Assembly (NCBI GenBank): GCA_947486785.1
Contig: CANKUU010000015.1
Location: forward strand, 1-64,000
DNA: 64,000 bases
Reading direction: 5' to 3'
DNA from: an uncultured Flavobacteriaceae bacterium
GTDB lineage: Bacteria; Bacteroidota; Bacteroidia; Flavobacteriales; Flavobacteriaceae
A model generated the notes under the pieces. It did no database searches and had not been told where the DNA came from. It worked only from the letters and a program-made list of their open reading frames with translations. Position 1 is the stretch's first letter, and every line of letters starts with the position of its first letter. A program made the position numbers and the translations under genes. Of this stretch, positions 9,641-18,932 are shown piece by piece.

Positions 9641-10759
9641 ATGGAAGAATTTGAACTTAAAATCTCCAAATTTCCTACCAAGTATACTGAAATTTTGCAT
9701 CGATTACATGGTATTGATCCAAAAAAATATGGATCAACACGCAACTATATTAACGGTGCTGTTACTTATTTATCACCTTATATTTCTAGAGGCGTAATTT
9801 CTACCAAGTTTATTTTTGAATACGTTTTAGAACAAGGTTACGACCCCAAACAAATTAAAAAATTCATTCAAGAATTGGCCTGGAGAGACTATTGGCAGCA
9901 AGTCTGGTTGTCAAAAGGAGAAGCCATAAATGAAGATTTAAAACATAAACAATCGCCAATTACTAATTTTTCAATTTCTAAAGCCCTCATTGAAGGGGCA
10001 ACCGGAGTTTTTGCAATTGACAAGGGAATAAGCGAATTATATGAAACTGGTTATTTACACAATCATCTTAGAATGTACATCGCATCTATCGCTTGTAATA
10101 TGGCTCAAAGTCATTGGCTAAAACCTGCTCAATGGATGTATTATCACCTCTTAGATGCCGATTGGGCGAGTAACGCTTTAAGTTGGCAATGGGTTGCGGG
10201 TTCTAATTCTAATAAAAAATATGTGGCAAATCAAGAGAATATTAATACCTACTGCTATACTAGTCAAAAAAATACATTTTTAGATGTACCTTATGATACA
10301 TTTAAAAATATGAGCATTCCTGAAGAATTAAAAGAAACTACTCCCCTAGTTTTAAAAACAGTTTTACCTGAAGAAAAGAATATTAGTTTAAATGAGATGG
10401 TACCTACTCTTGTCTATAATATGTACAACATAGATCCTCTATGGAAAAAAAACATTTCAGCAAATAGAGTATTATTATTAGAACCTTCGCATTTTAGCAA
10501 TTATCCTATCTCTCAAAAATCTTTAAATTTTATAATTAAACTGGCAACGGATAATATTAAAGACATCGTTATTTGTGTTGGAGAGTTTAAAGCCATTTTT
10601 AATAATTATAAATATTCATCAATCTACTACAAAGAGCACCCTCTAAATAGACATTACATGGGTATTGAAGAACCTAGAGATTGGATGTTTGATGTTCGGG
10701 GATACTACCCTTCTTTTTTTGCTTTTTGGAAAAGATGTGAAAAAAAAATTAACTATTGA
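9641..10759 (+). CDS. Photolyase/cryptochrome-like protein with reversed domain order
   Basis: A 372-aa protein. Residues about 30-210 are the photolyase FAD-binding helical domain: [10 protein letters not shown] (43-51), ELAWRDYW (78-85), [10 protein letters not shown] (136-145) and [14 protein letters not shown] (171-184). D172, D174, N178, W182 and W184 align exactly with E. coli PhrB D372, D374, N378, W382 and W384, so the flavin pocket signature is intact. The N-terminal alpha/beta antenna domain of photolyases is missing. Instead, an alpha/beta-looking segment sits at the C-terminus (about 275-368, starting [11 protein letters not shown]), as if the protein were circularly permuted. It overlaps the next gene by 4 nt (TTGA). 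Whether it repairs DNA or senses light cannot be decided from sequence. Confidence 0.85.
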   Translation: MEEFELKISKFPTKYTEILHRLHGIDPKKYGSTRNYINGAVTYLSPYISRGVISTKFIFEYVLEQGYDPKQIKKFIQELAWRDYWQQVWLSKGEAINEDLKHKQSPITNFSISKALIEGATGVFAIDKGISELYETGYLHNHLRMYIASIACNMAQSHWLKPAQWMYYHLLDADWASNALSWQWVAGSNSNKKYVANQENINTYCYTSQKNTFLDVPYDTFKNMSIPEELKETTPLVLKTVLPEEKNISLNEMVPTLVYNMYNIDPLWKKNISANRVLLLEPSHFSNYPISQKSLNFIIKLATDNIKDIVICVGEFKAIFNNYKYSSIYYKEHPLNRHYMGIEEPRDWMFDVRGYYPSFFAFWKRCEKKINY

Positions 10760-12213
10760 ATAAAGAAACTTTAAATATTGTTTGGTTAAAACGAGATATT
10801 CGTTCGCAAGATCACGAACCCTTGTTCTTGGCCGAACAAGCACGTGTGCCTTATTTGGTGATATATATCTTTGAACCAAACCTTTTAGAGTATCCAGATA
10901 CTAGCCCGAGACATCTACAATTTATATATCATTCTATCTTAGCTCTTAATAAGACCCTAAAACCGTTTCAACGACAGGTTGAAGTTTTTTATGGTGATGC
11001 AACTAAAGTCTTCGATTTTTTAAATTCTATTTTTGAGATAAAAACACTTTTTAGCTATATGGAAAGTGGTATTCGAGTAACTTGGCAGCGTGATAAAAAA
11101 GTGAGCAAGTTTTGTAAATCTAATTTTATTACATGGCAAGAATCGCAACGAGATGGTATTTTACGTGGTATTAAAAACAGAACAAATTGGAATAAAAGTT
11201 GGCATACCACTATGCACAAACCCGTTATTTACAATCGTTATAGTACAGGGCAACTAAAACCATTAAAACACCCTTTTAAAATACCTGCTAATTTAAATAA
11301 AACATTTGCCAATTACCCAAAACAGTATCAACCTGCAGGAGAGCAAAAGGCATGGCTTTACTTAAAATCATTTGCAGAAAAGCGGGGTTTTAACTACCAA
11401 AAACACATTTCAAAACCTAGCGAAAGTAGAACTGCATGCAGCAGGTTATCACCCTATTTGGCATGGGGTAATATTAGTATTAAACAAGTTTTTCAATTTA
11501 TAGGAACCCACCCAAACGGCACTAATAATAACAGAGCATTTTCGGCAATGCTTACGAGATTACATTGGCATTGTCATTTTATTCAAAAATTTGAGGTGGC
11601 TTGTTCTTACGAAACGCATTGTATCAATTCTGGTTACGAAATACTAGCGCACTCAAAAAATGATACCTTTATAAAAGCATGGAAAACGGGTACAACTGGT
11701 ATTCCTTTAATTGACGCTTGCATGAGAGCAGTTGTTGCGACTGGATGGATTAATTTTAGAATGCGTGCTATGCTAGTTTCTTTTTTTACTTTAAACTTAG
11801 ATCAAGATTGGCGTGATGGTGCCTATCATTTAGCACGTCAGTTTTTAGATTATGAGCCCGGTATTCACTACCCACAATTTCAAATGCAAGCAGGTACAAC
11901 GGGTATTAACACGGTTCGCTTATACAACCCTGTAAAAAACTCGGTAGCGCATGATCCAAAGGGAAATTTTATAAAAAAATGGGTTCCTGAACTAGCAAAT
12001 GTTCCAATAGCCTACATCCACGAGCCCTGGACCATGACTCCAATGGAGCAAACTTTTTGTGGTGTTTTTATAGGAGATGATTACCCCTTACCAATAGTAA
12101 ATCTGCAAGAAAGTGCTAGGCAAGCAAGAACTAAAATTTGGAATCATAAAAAACATCCTGCCGTACAAAAAGAGAAAAAACGTTTACTTGAAACTCACGT
12201 AAATATGTCTTAA
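10756..12213 (+). CDS. Cryptochrome/photolyase family protein with variant flavin pocket
   Basis: A 485-aa protein in normal photolyase order: N-terminal Rossmann-like antenna domain ([14 protein letters not shown], 7-20) and C-terminal FAD domain ([12 protein letters not shown] 230-241, [12 protein letters not shown] 314-325, [15 protein letters not shown] 363-377). The start is TTG at 10756. The frame is closed upstream by TAA at 10750 and the first internal ATG lies past residue 100, so TTG is the only possible start. Compared with E. coli PhrB, the N5-facing Asn378 is His371, proximal electron-transfer Trp382 is Phe375 and Trp384 is Met377. This is therefore a divergent subfamily, and activity cannot be assumed. 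It lies 1 nt before the flavin reductase gene. Confidence 0.9.
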   Translation: MNKETLNIVWLKRDIRSQDHEPLFLAEQARVPYLVIYIFEPNLLEYPDTSPRHLQFIYHSILALNKTLKPFQRQVEVFYGDATKVFDFLNSIFEIKTLFSYMESGIRVTWQRDKKVSKFCKSNFITWQESQRDGILRGIKNRTNWNKSWHTTMHKPVIYNRYSTGQLKPLKHPFKIPANLNKTFANYPKQYQPAGEQKAWLYLKSFAEKRGFNYQKHISKPSESRTACSRLSPYLAWGNISIKQVFQFIGTHPNGTNNNRAFSAMLTRLHWHCHFIQKFEVACSYETHCINSGYEILAHSKNDTFIKAWKTGTTGIPLIDACMRAVVATGWINFRMRAMLVSFFTLNLDQDWRDGAYHLARQFLDYEPGIHYPQFQMQAGTTGINTVRLYNPVKNSVAHDPKGNFIKKWVPELANVPIAYIHEPWTMTPMEQTFCGVFIGDDYPLPIVNLQESARQARTKIWNHKKHPAVQKEKKRLLETHVNMS

Positions 12214-12214
12214 A

Positions 12215-12847
12215 ATGAAATATAGCAAAGATGATATTTTAGCATTAGATCGAATTGATAAATTAAAATTAATAAATTCAGTTACTGGTATTAAACCCGC
12301 AAATCTTATCGGTACAATAAATAGTAAAGGACAAACCAATCTCGCAATTTTTACTTCTGTTGTACATTTAGGTAGTGATCCTGCTCTCTTGGGTTTTATT
12401 GCCAGACCACGAACTTCAGAAGTTGGTCATACGTTTAAAAACATACAAGAAATTAAACAGTATACCATCAATCATATACCTGAAGCGTTTGTAGAGAACG
12501 CTCACTATACTTCAGCAAAATTTAAAGCAAATGTTTCAGAATTTGAAGCATGTAATCTAACGGAAGAATATCTTGAAGGTTACAATGCTCCTTTTGTAAA
12601 AGAAAGTAATTTTAAAATGGCAATGTGTTTTAAAGAAGCAATTGATATCAAAAGAAATAATACAATGCTAGTCATTGGCGAAATTGAACATATTATATTA
12701 CCAGATACTGCATTGGTAGCTTCAGATATTAACTTAGAAGCCACAAATAGTATTGGAATTTCAGGATTAAATACCTACTATTCTCTAAAAAAAATCGCTA
12801 ATTTTCCACATGCAAGAGTTAGCGAGGTGCCTTCATTTAAAATATGA
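12215..12847 (+). CDS. Flavin reductase family protein (FMN-binding split barrel)
   Basis: A 210-aa protein of the flavin reductase-like split-barrel family: the [30 protein letters not shown] stretch (about 24-58) forms the FMN-binding strands, and GFIARP and HTFKNI follow. Such enzymes reduce free or bound FMN/FAD with NAD(P)H, or bind FMN as oxidoreductases. Inside an operon with three FAD photoproteins and an FAD oxidoreductase, supplying reduced flavin is an attractive but unproven role. It overlaps the DUF2256 gene by 4 nt (ATGA). Confidence 0.88.
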   Translation: MKYSKDDILALDRIDKLKLINSVTGIKPANLIGTINSKGQTNLAIFTSVVHLGSDPALLGFIARPRTSEVGHTFKNIQEIKQYTINHIPEAFVENAHYTSAKFKANVSEFEACNLTEEYLEGYNAPFVKESNFKMAMCFKEAIDIKRNNTMLVIGEIEHIILPDTALVASDINLEATNSIGISGLNTYYSLKKIANFPHARVSEVPSFKI

Positions 12848-12972
12848 AAAAAGAACATCTTCCTCAAAAAAATTGTCTTGTTTGTAAGCGACCATTTAGC
12901 TGGCGTAAAAAATGGGAAAAAAATTGGAATAGTGTAAAATATTGTAGTCAACGATGCCGAATAAACAAATAA
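12844..12972 (+). CDS. DUF2256 domain-containing zinc-ribbon-like protein
   Basis: A 42-aa protein found by hand translation. It has the DUF2256 pattern: PQKNCLVC with a CxxC (C11, C14), [13 protein letters not shown] in the middle and KYCSQRCR at the end (C34, C38), so four cysteines probably bind zinc. The ATG overlaps the flavin reductase stop by 4 nt, and its 3' end overlaps the next photolyase-like gene by 19 nt. DUF2256 genes commonly accompany cryptochrome/photolyase genes. The function is unknown. Confidence 0.9.
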   Translation: MKKEHLPQKNCLVCKRPFSWRKKWEKNWNSVKYCSQRCRINK

Positions 12973-14456
12973 AAAGTACCAGTCTTATATTTCCTCATCA
13001 ACTTTTTAAACAATCGCCGCTTTTTTCAACTAAGTCAACGATATACTTAATAGAAGAATATTTGTTTTTTAAACAATATCCTTTTCATAAACAAAAGATA
13101 GCTTTTCATAGAGCTACTATGAAACGTTATGCGCATTTTTTAGAAAAAGAGAAGCTACTTAAAGTTATATATATTGAGGCAAGTGAAGATGTTTCAGATA
13201 TTCGACTACTTATACCTAAATTAAAAAATGATGGCATTAATCATATCAATTACATAGACCCTACTGATAATTGGTTGCAAAAAAGACTAACTAGAGGCTT
13301 TAAAGAAAATGATATTTCTTCAACCCAATATAAATCACCATTGTTTTTAAATTCTAAAGAAGAACTAACTGCTTTCTTTCGACCAGATAAAAAGAAATAC
13401 CATCAAACTACCTTTTATAAAGAGCAGCGAAAAAAGAGAGGTATTCTTTTAACAACCGATGGAAAACCGCAAGGCGGCAAATGGACTTTTGATGTAGAAA
13501 ACAGAAAAAAATATCCTTCAAAGAAAGTAGCGCCCTCTATTCAATTTCCTGATGTAGATATTTACTTTAAAGAGGCTAGCGAGTACGTTGTTGAAAATTT
13601 TTCAAATCACTTAGGTAGTTTAACAGCACATTCATTATACCCTACAGATTTTAAAACCACGCAGGTTTGGCTTAATCAATTTTTTGAACATCGTTTTAAT
13701 GAATTTGGAACCTATGAAGATGCAATAGTTGCTGAAAATTCTATCTTACACCATAGTGTTCTTAGCCCTATGCTGAATATTGGACTCATCACACCACAAG
13801 AAATTATTGAAGCCTGCTTACTGTATGCCAAAAAGCATCAGATTTCTATTAACTCTGTAGAAGGCTTTGTACGTCAAATTATAGGATGGAGAGAGTTTAT
13901 ACGTGGCGTATATGAATCTCGTAGTAGCGAAGAAAGAACAACTAATTTCTGGAAATTTAAAAGAAAAATACCACCGTCTTTTTATGATGGCACTACGGGT
14001 ATTGCACCCTTAGATCAAACTATAAAAAAAGTATTACAAACCGGTTATTGCAATCATATAGAGCGTTTGATGATACTAGGTAATTTTATGATGTTATGCG
14101 AATTTGATCCTGATGAGGTTTACCGATGGTTTATGGAGCTTTTTATAGATGCTTATGACTGGGTGATGGTGACAAATATATACGGAATGAGTCAGTTTGC
14201 AGATGGTGGTCTAATGGCTACTAAGCCTTACATTAGCGGAAGTAATTATATCATAAAAATGAGTAATTATAAAAAAGGAGAATGGCAAGCTACTTGGGAT
14301 GGTTTATTCTGGCGATTTATGCACACGCACCGCGATTTCTTTTTATCCAATCCGAGGTTGGGCATGCTTGTGAAAATGTTCGATAAAATGCCCACAGAAA
14401 AACAACAATTGCACTTAGATAATGGTGCTGCCTATTTAGCAAAGTTACCGTCATAA
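12954..14456 (+). CDS. FeS-BCP-type photolyase homologue lacking the Fe-S cysteines
   Basis: A 500-aa member of the prokaryotic (6-4) photolyase-related family (FeS-BCP/CryB group): N-terminal alpha/beta domain (SLIFPHQLF, 10-18), then [17 protein letters not shown] (302-318), [16 protein letters not shown] (363-378) and MSQFADGG (412-419). Family members bind a [4Fe-4S] cluster through cysteines that include a CxxC just after an MSxY motif near the C-terminus. Here that place reads MSNYKKGEW (436-444) with no cysteine. The whole protein has only three Cys (288, 366, 382). The flavin-binding parts look intact. It starts inside the DUF2256 gene and is followed by the FAD oxidoreductase after 14 nt. 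A (6-4) repair or photoreceptor role is inferred from the family. Confidence 0.88.
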   Translation: MPNKQIKSTSLIFPHQLFKQSPLFSTKSTIYLIEEYLFFKQYPFHKQKIAFHRATMKRYAHFLEKEKLLKVIYIEASEDVSDIRLLIPKLKNDGINHINYIDPTDNWLQKRLTRGFKENDISSTQYKSPLFLNSKEELTAFFRPDKKKYHQTTFYKEQRKKRGILLTTDGKPQGGKWTFDVENRKKYPSKKVAPSIQFPDVDIYFKEASEYVVENFSNHLGSLTAHSLYPTDFKTTQVWLNQFFEHRFNEFGTYEDAIVAENSILHHSVLSPMLNIGLITPQEIIEACLLYAKKHQISINSVEGFVRQIIGWREFIRGVYESRSSEERTTNFWKFKRKIPPSFYDGTTGIAPLDQTIKKVLQTGYCNHIERLMILGNFMMLCEFDPDEVYRWFMELFIDAYDWVMVTNIYGMSQFADGGLMATKPYISGSNYIIKMSNYKKGEWQATWDGLFWRFMHTHRDFFLSNPRLGMLVKMFDKMPTEKQQLHLDNGAAYLAKLPS

Positions 14457-14470
14457 TTTGATATTATAAA

Positions 14471-15760
14471 TTGATGAAAAAGCAAGATTACAAAATACAT
14501 ATTATAGGTGCTGGTATCAGCGGATTAATTACCGCTAAAGTTTTAGAGGATAATGGTTTTCATCCCATTATACTAGAATCCACCGATCGTGTTGGTGGAA
14601 GAGTAAAGACAGATATTGTAGATGGTTATCAATTAGATCACGGATTTCAAGTGCTACTTAGTGCGTATCCTGCAGCCAATAAATATTTAAACTTTGAAGC
14701 CTTAGACTTGCAAAAAATTTTACCTGGTGCCTCAATTTTCAAAAATACTAAACAACACATCATAGGCGATCCATTAAGGGATACATCTTTATTAATTTCT
14801 TCTCTATTTTCAGGTATTGGTGTATTTGCTGATAAATTAAAAATATTAAAGCTCAACCGTAGATTGAAAAAAAATAGCTTAGAAACTATTTTTGCTAAAA
14901 AAGAGCAATCAACCCTAAGTTATCTAAAAGATTTAGACTTTTCTCAAGCAATTATTTCAGATTTTTTTATTCCTTTTTTTAGTGGAATTTTTCTTGAAAA
15001 CCATCTTCACACCTCAAGCAGAATGTTTGAGTTTGTCTACAAAATGTTTGGAGAAGGATACGCAGCTATTCCAAAATCTGGTATGGAAGCCATTCCTAAA
15101 CAACTTAAAAAAAACTTGAAGCATACGAGCTTCAAATTTAATTCGGAAGTAAGTAGAATTAATGATAAAGAAATACATCTTACTTCTGGCACCTGTATTG
15201 AAAGTCATTTTACGATTGTTACGGCTAACGCAAGTAGCTTAATTTCAAATTTAAAAAATCAAATCACAGCATGGAAAACTTGCGACACCTTGTATTTTGA
15301 AACTGATAGCAGAAATATTACGAAGCCTCTGATTGGCTTAATACCTGAGCCAAATACTTTAATAAACAATATTTTTTATCATACCAGTTTAGAAACCCAA
15401 ATAAAGCCCAATAAAGAATTACTTTCCGTCAGTATTATTGACCGACAACAATTATCTGACGAAGCTCTTATTGCGCAAGTAAAAACAGAACTTGAGCTTT
15501 ATTGTAATATTAGTTCGGCTCGCTTTATTAAGCACTACAACATACCGATGGCCTTACCAGATTTAAACAATCTGCAGTATGAAATGCTACCCTCAGAAAC
15601 GCGACTTACAACAGGTATTTTTTTAGCGGGTGACACACAACTTAACGGATCATTAAATGCAGCTATGATTGCTGGTGAGCGAGCTGCACTTGGTGTTTTA
15701 GAAGCTCTTTCGGGTGGCATACCCGTAGAAAGTATAACTTCTGAATACACCGAAAATTAA
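14471..15760 (+). CDS. FAD-dependent oxidoreductase (amine oxidase/phytoene desaturase-like)
   Basis: A 429-aa flavoprotein. The dinucleotide-binding motif is at the N-terminus (IIGAGISGLITAKVLE, with E in LEST), followed by the DRVGGRVKTD motif of the amine oxidase superfamily and DHGFQVLL. The C-terminal FAD motif is GIFLAGDTQLNGSLNAAMIAGERAA. The substrate is not evident: members oxidise amines, desaturate carotenoids or act on protoporphyrinogen. It is the last gene of the photolyase operon (14 nt gap). A role in making a flavin-linked cofactor or photoprotective pigment would fit but is speculation. A 114-bp gap then separates it from the glycosyltransferase. Confidence 0.85.
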   Translation: MMKKQDYKIHIIGAGISGLITAKVLEDNGFHPIILESTDRVGGRVKTDIVDGYQLDHGFQVLLSAYPAANKYLNFEALDLQKILPGASIFKNTKQHIIGDPLRDTSLLISSLFSGIGVFADKLKILKLNRRLKKNSLETIFAKKEQSTLSYLKDLDFSQAIISDFFIPFFSGIFLENHLHTSSRMFEFVYKMFGEGYAAIPKSGMEAIPKQLKKNLKHTSFKFNSEVSRINDKEIHLTSGTCIESHFTIVTANASSLISNLKNQITAWKTCDTLYFETDSRNITKPLIGLIPEPNTLINNIFYHTSLETQIKPNKELLSVSIIDRQQLSDEALIAQVKTELELYCNISSARFIKHYNIPMALPDLNNLQYEMLPSETRLTTGIFLAGDTQLNGSLNAAMIAGERAALGVLEALSGGIPVESITSEYTEN

Positions 15761-15874
15761 AGCTCATTTGACTTAAAGTGTTTCTACAGTTTATAAAACC
15801 TTAATGTACTTTATTAAACACAATCCTATTTACTACTTTTACCCCAATACGCATAATTTTATTTCTTTAAACAC

Positions 15875-16882
15875 ATGCAGCAACCCTTAGTGAGCATTTT
15901 AATACCGGTTAAGAATACCGAAAAGTTCTTACATGAGTGCTTGCAATCTACTATTAACCAAACGTATACAAATTGGGAGGTTTTAGCTGTAAATGATCAT
16001 TCTACAGATAAAAGCGAAAACGTTTTACAATGCTACGCTAAAAAGGACTCAAGAATTAAAATATTTAACCAAAAAGAACAGGGTATTCTACCCGCCCTAC
16101 AAAAAGCATATCACCATAGTAAAGGCCATTTGATTACTCGAATGGATTCTGATGATATTATGAAGCCAGATAAACTGCATATACTGGTGCAAAAACTTCT
16201 TAAAAACGGTAAGGGACACTTGGCAGTTGGGCAAGTGAAATACTTCTCGGATCAAGGTATTTGTAATGGCTATGAAAGGTATGCGCGCTGGTTAAATATG
16301 CTTACACGCAAAGGAAATAACTACTCAGAAATTTATAAAGAATGTGTGATACCTTCGCCATGTTGGATGGTGTATCGTTCAGATTTAGAGCATTGTGGGG
16401 CTTTTAATACCCACCGATACCCAGAAGATTATGACCTCGCATTTCGGTTCTATGAAAATGGTTTAAACTGTATCGCATGTGCTGAAGTATTACATTTATG
16501 GCGCGATTATAATTCTAGAACTTCTAGAACACATGAACATTATGCTCAAAATTATTTTTTAGATATTAAACTTCATTATTTTTTAAAGCTACACTATAAT
16601 CCAAAACGTCCCTTAGTTATTTGGGGTGCCGGAAAGAAAGGCAAAACCCTAGCCAAAAAACTGATTGAAAAAAAAATTGATTTTTATTGGATATGTAATA
16701 ATACTAATAAAATAGGCAAAGAAATATATGGGAAGCAAATGCTTCATTTTAAACGAATATCACAACTAAATATGCCCAAAACAATAATTACTGTAGCAAA
16801 CAAAGAAGAACAAGAAGTAATTTGTAATTTTCTTTTAAAATTAAATCAAAAAAATATGGAAGACTATTATTTCTTTTGCTAA
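15875..16882 (+). CDS. Glycosyltransferase family 2 protein
   Basis: A 335-aa protein. Residues about 5-220 are a GT-A fold GT2 domain: VSILIPVKN start, VNDHSTD, and the metal-binding RMDSDD motif. Residues about 240-335 form a small Rossmann-like C-terminal domain (LVIWGAGKKGKTLAKKL) as found in some GT2 proteins of polysaccharide synthesis. There is no membrane helix, so it is a cytosolic enzyme working on nucleotide sugars. It is isolated from the photolyase operon by 114 bp, and the acceptor is unknown. Confidence 0.9.
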   Translation: MQQPLVSILIPVKNTEKFLHECLQSTINQTYTNWEVLAVNDHSTDKSENVLQCYAKKDSRIKIFNQKEQGILPALQKAYHHSKGHLITRMDSDDIMKPDKLHILVQKLLKNGKGHLAVGQVKYFSDQGICNGYERYARWLNMLTRKGNNYSEIYKECVIPSPCWMVYRSDLEHCGAFNTHRYPEDYDLAFRFYENGLNCIACAEVLHLWRDYNSRTSRTHEHYAQNYFLDIKLHYFLKLHYNPKRPLVIWGAGKKGKTLAKKLIEKKIDFYWICNNTNKIGKEIYGKQMLHFKRISQLNMPKTIITVANKEEQEVICNFLLKLNQKNMEDYYFFC

Positions 16883-16987
16883 ATCACCCATTAGCTATAC
16901 ATAACTTTTGTTTGCCGCAGTCAATAGCATTAAAAAGTATTACTACATTTATCTACTAACGCAATGGTCTTTTTGTCTTTTTTAAAT

Positions 16988-16995
16988 TATATTTG
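16988..16995 (+). promoter_or_regulatory. Candidate -7 promoter element (TATATTTG)
   Basis: Exact match to TAnnTTTG, 17 nt before the ATG of the BatA-type gene. No TTG at standard -33 spacing. Confidence 0.5.
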
Positions 16996-17012
16996 TAAAA
17001 TCAAAAACGGGA

Positions 17013-18932
17013 ATGCAGTTTAAACATCCAGAACTTCTTTGGGCCCTTCTTCTTCTACTAATTCCTATTTTCATACATCTTTTTCAACTACGTAGATTTA
17101 AAAAAACACCGTTTACAAACGTAAAGTTTTTAAAAAAAGTAGTTTCTGAATCTAGAAGAAGTAGCACCTTAAAAAAATGGCTTTTACTTGGTACAAGATT
17201 ACTTTTATTTACAGCCCTAATTCTTGCTTTTGCGCAGCCTTTTTTTGCTAAAAAATCTGCTCTAAAAATAAAACAGACGGTCATTTACTTAGATGATTCG
17301 TTTAGTATGCAGGCGAAAAAAAATTCTGTAACTCTTTTAGAAACAGCGGTTCAAGAGTTATTAAAATCAGTGCCAGAAGATCAAAAAATCAGTCTTTTTA
17401 CGAATCAATTGGTTTTCGAAAATACAAGTATAAAAACTATTCGAAATAATTTATTGTCGATACAACCAACGGCTAAACAATTGAACTTAGATGAAATTTA
17501 TCTAAAAGCGAACACGCTTTTCAACTACGACAAGGATAGTATTAAAGACCTTATTGTTATTTCTGACTTTCAACAGCGAATGGCCTCAAAAAATGATAAC
17601 ACCTTAACGCGATTCTCAAAACACTTTATCTTCGAAAAAGCAGAAAACATTAAAAATATTAGTATTGACTCGGTTTTTATTAATAACCAAAGCGGAGGTA
17701 ATATAGAACTTACCGCTCTTATGTCTGCCAACACACCGATAGAAAGTACACCGGTTTCTCTTTTTAACAACAACAAATTAATTGCTAAAACCGCGGCTAT
17801 CTTTTCGAAAAATAAAAAAGCAAAAGTAAATTTTACCCTTTCAAATACCGAGGTTATAAAAGGTAAAATAGCGCTTTCAGATACGGGCTTACCCTACGAC
17901 AATGAATTTTACTTTAATATCGATGCTAAAGAAAAAATAAAAGTTTTAGCTATTGGTAAGGCTCCTAGCGCCTATTTAGAACGCATATTTACCCAGAATG
18001 AATTTGATTTTACAAGTGTTACTTTAAAAGCTTTAAATTATAGTTTAATTCAAGATCAAAACTTAATTATTTTAAATGAATTAAAGCATATACCCAAAGC
18101 CCTAAGCACCAATTTAAGATCCTTTTCGGAGAATGATGGAAGTCTTTTAATTATACCAAATACCGAAATTAATTTTAATTCATACAATCAATTCCTTGTT
18201 AGATACAGTAAAACAAGCTTAAAACAAAAAATAAAATCAGATCGTAACATTACCGATATCAGCTTTGAACATCCTTTGTATTACGATGTTTTTGAAAAAA
18301 ATGTTAATACTTTTCAATATCCAAAAGTATCGCAATTTTACCAGATAAATACACAAGAACCAAGTATACTTTCTTTTCAAAATAAAGAGCCGTTTTTAAT
18401 AGGCTTAGACAGGTTCTTCTTATTTACAGCCGCTTTAAATACAGCAAATTCTAATTTTAAAAAATCTCCATTAATCGTTCCTACTTTGTATAAAATAGGA
18501 GTTAATAGCCTAAAAATACCTGATTTATATTACCCTTTAAAAAGAAATATAAAGGTAGACATACCTGTACAGCTTGAAAAAGATCATGTTATAAAATTAA
18601 AAAAAGATCAGTTAGCGTTTATACCTCAACAAAAATCATTTGCAAAGAAGGTCTCTTTATTATTTTCTGAGCATCCGAAAACAGACGGAATTTTTAGTGT
18701 TTTAAGTGATAAGAAAATACTTAAAAATCTAAGTTTTAATTTTACACGGGACGAAAGCGAACTTAAATATCTTGAGCAGAAAACAATGAAGGCGAATACA
18801 GTAAATGAATCTTTAACATCGCTTTTCGAAAAGATGAAGAATGACAATATCATAAATACCCTTTGGAAATGGTTTGTTATTTTAGCCTTACTATTTATGC
18901 TGGTAGAAGTGTTAATTCAAAAATATCTCTAA
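17013..18932 (+). CDS. BatA/aerotolerance-type membrane protein with VWA-like domain
   Basis: A 639-aa protein. It starts with the BatA N-terminal domain: FKHPELLWALLLLLIPIFIHL is a membrane helix, a basic stretch (LRRFKKTPFTNVKFL) follows, then a second helix about residues 55-72. Residues about 85-230 resemble a von Willebrand A domain with a MIDAS-like DDSFSM motif. A long periplasmic beta-rich region follows, and a final helix lies at about 617-636. The family is common in Bacteroidetes near MoxR/Bat genes, but none are here. The stop overlaps the next ATG by 1 nt (TAATG), so it is translationally coupled to the dihydroorotase-like gene, an arrangement I cannot explain functionally. Confidence 0.85.
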   Translation: MQFKHPELLWALLLLLIPIFIHLFQLRRFKKTPFTNVKFLKKVVSESRRSSTLKKWLLLGTRLLLFTALILAFAQPFFAKKSALKIKQTVIYLDDSFSMQAKKNSVTLLETAVQELLKSVPEDQKISLFTNQLVFENTSIKTIRNNLLSIQPTAKQLNLDEIYLKANTLFNYDKDSIKDLIVISDFQQRMASKNDNTLTRFSKHFIFEKAENIKNISIDSVFINNQSGGNIELTALMSANTPIESTPVSLFNNNKLIAKTAAIFSKNKKAKVNFTLSNTEVIKGKIALSDTGLPYDNEFYFNIDAKEKIKVLAIGKAPSAYLERIFTQNEFDFTSVTLKALNYSLIQDQNLIILNELKHIPKALSTNLRSFSENDGSLLIIPNTEINFNSYNQFLVRYSKTSLKQKIKSDRNITDISFEHPLYYDVFEKNVNTFQYPKVSQFYQINTQEPSILSFQNKEPFLIGLDRFFLFTAALNTANSNFKKSPLIVPTLYKIGVNSLKIPDLYYPLKRNIKVDIPVQLEKDHVIKLKKDQLAFIPQQKSFAKKVSLLFSEHPKTDGIFSVLSDKKILKNLSFNFTRDESELKYLEQKTMKANTVNESLTSLFEKMKNDNIINTLWKWFVILALLFMLVEVLIQKYL

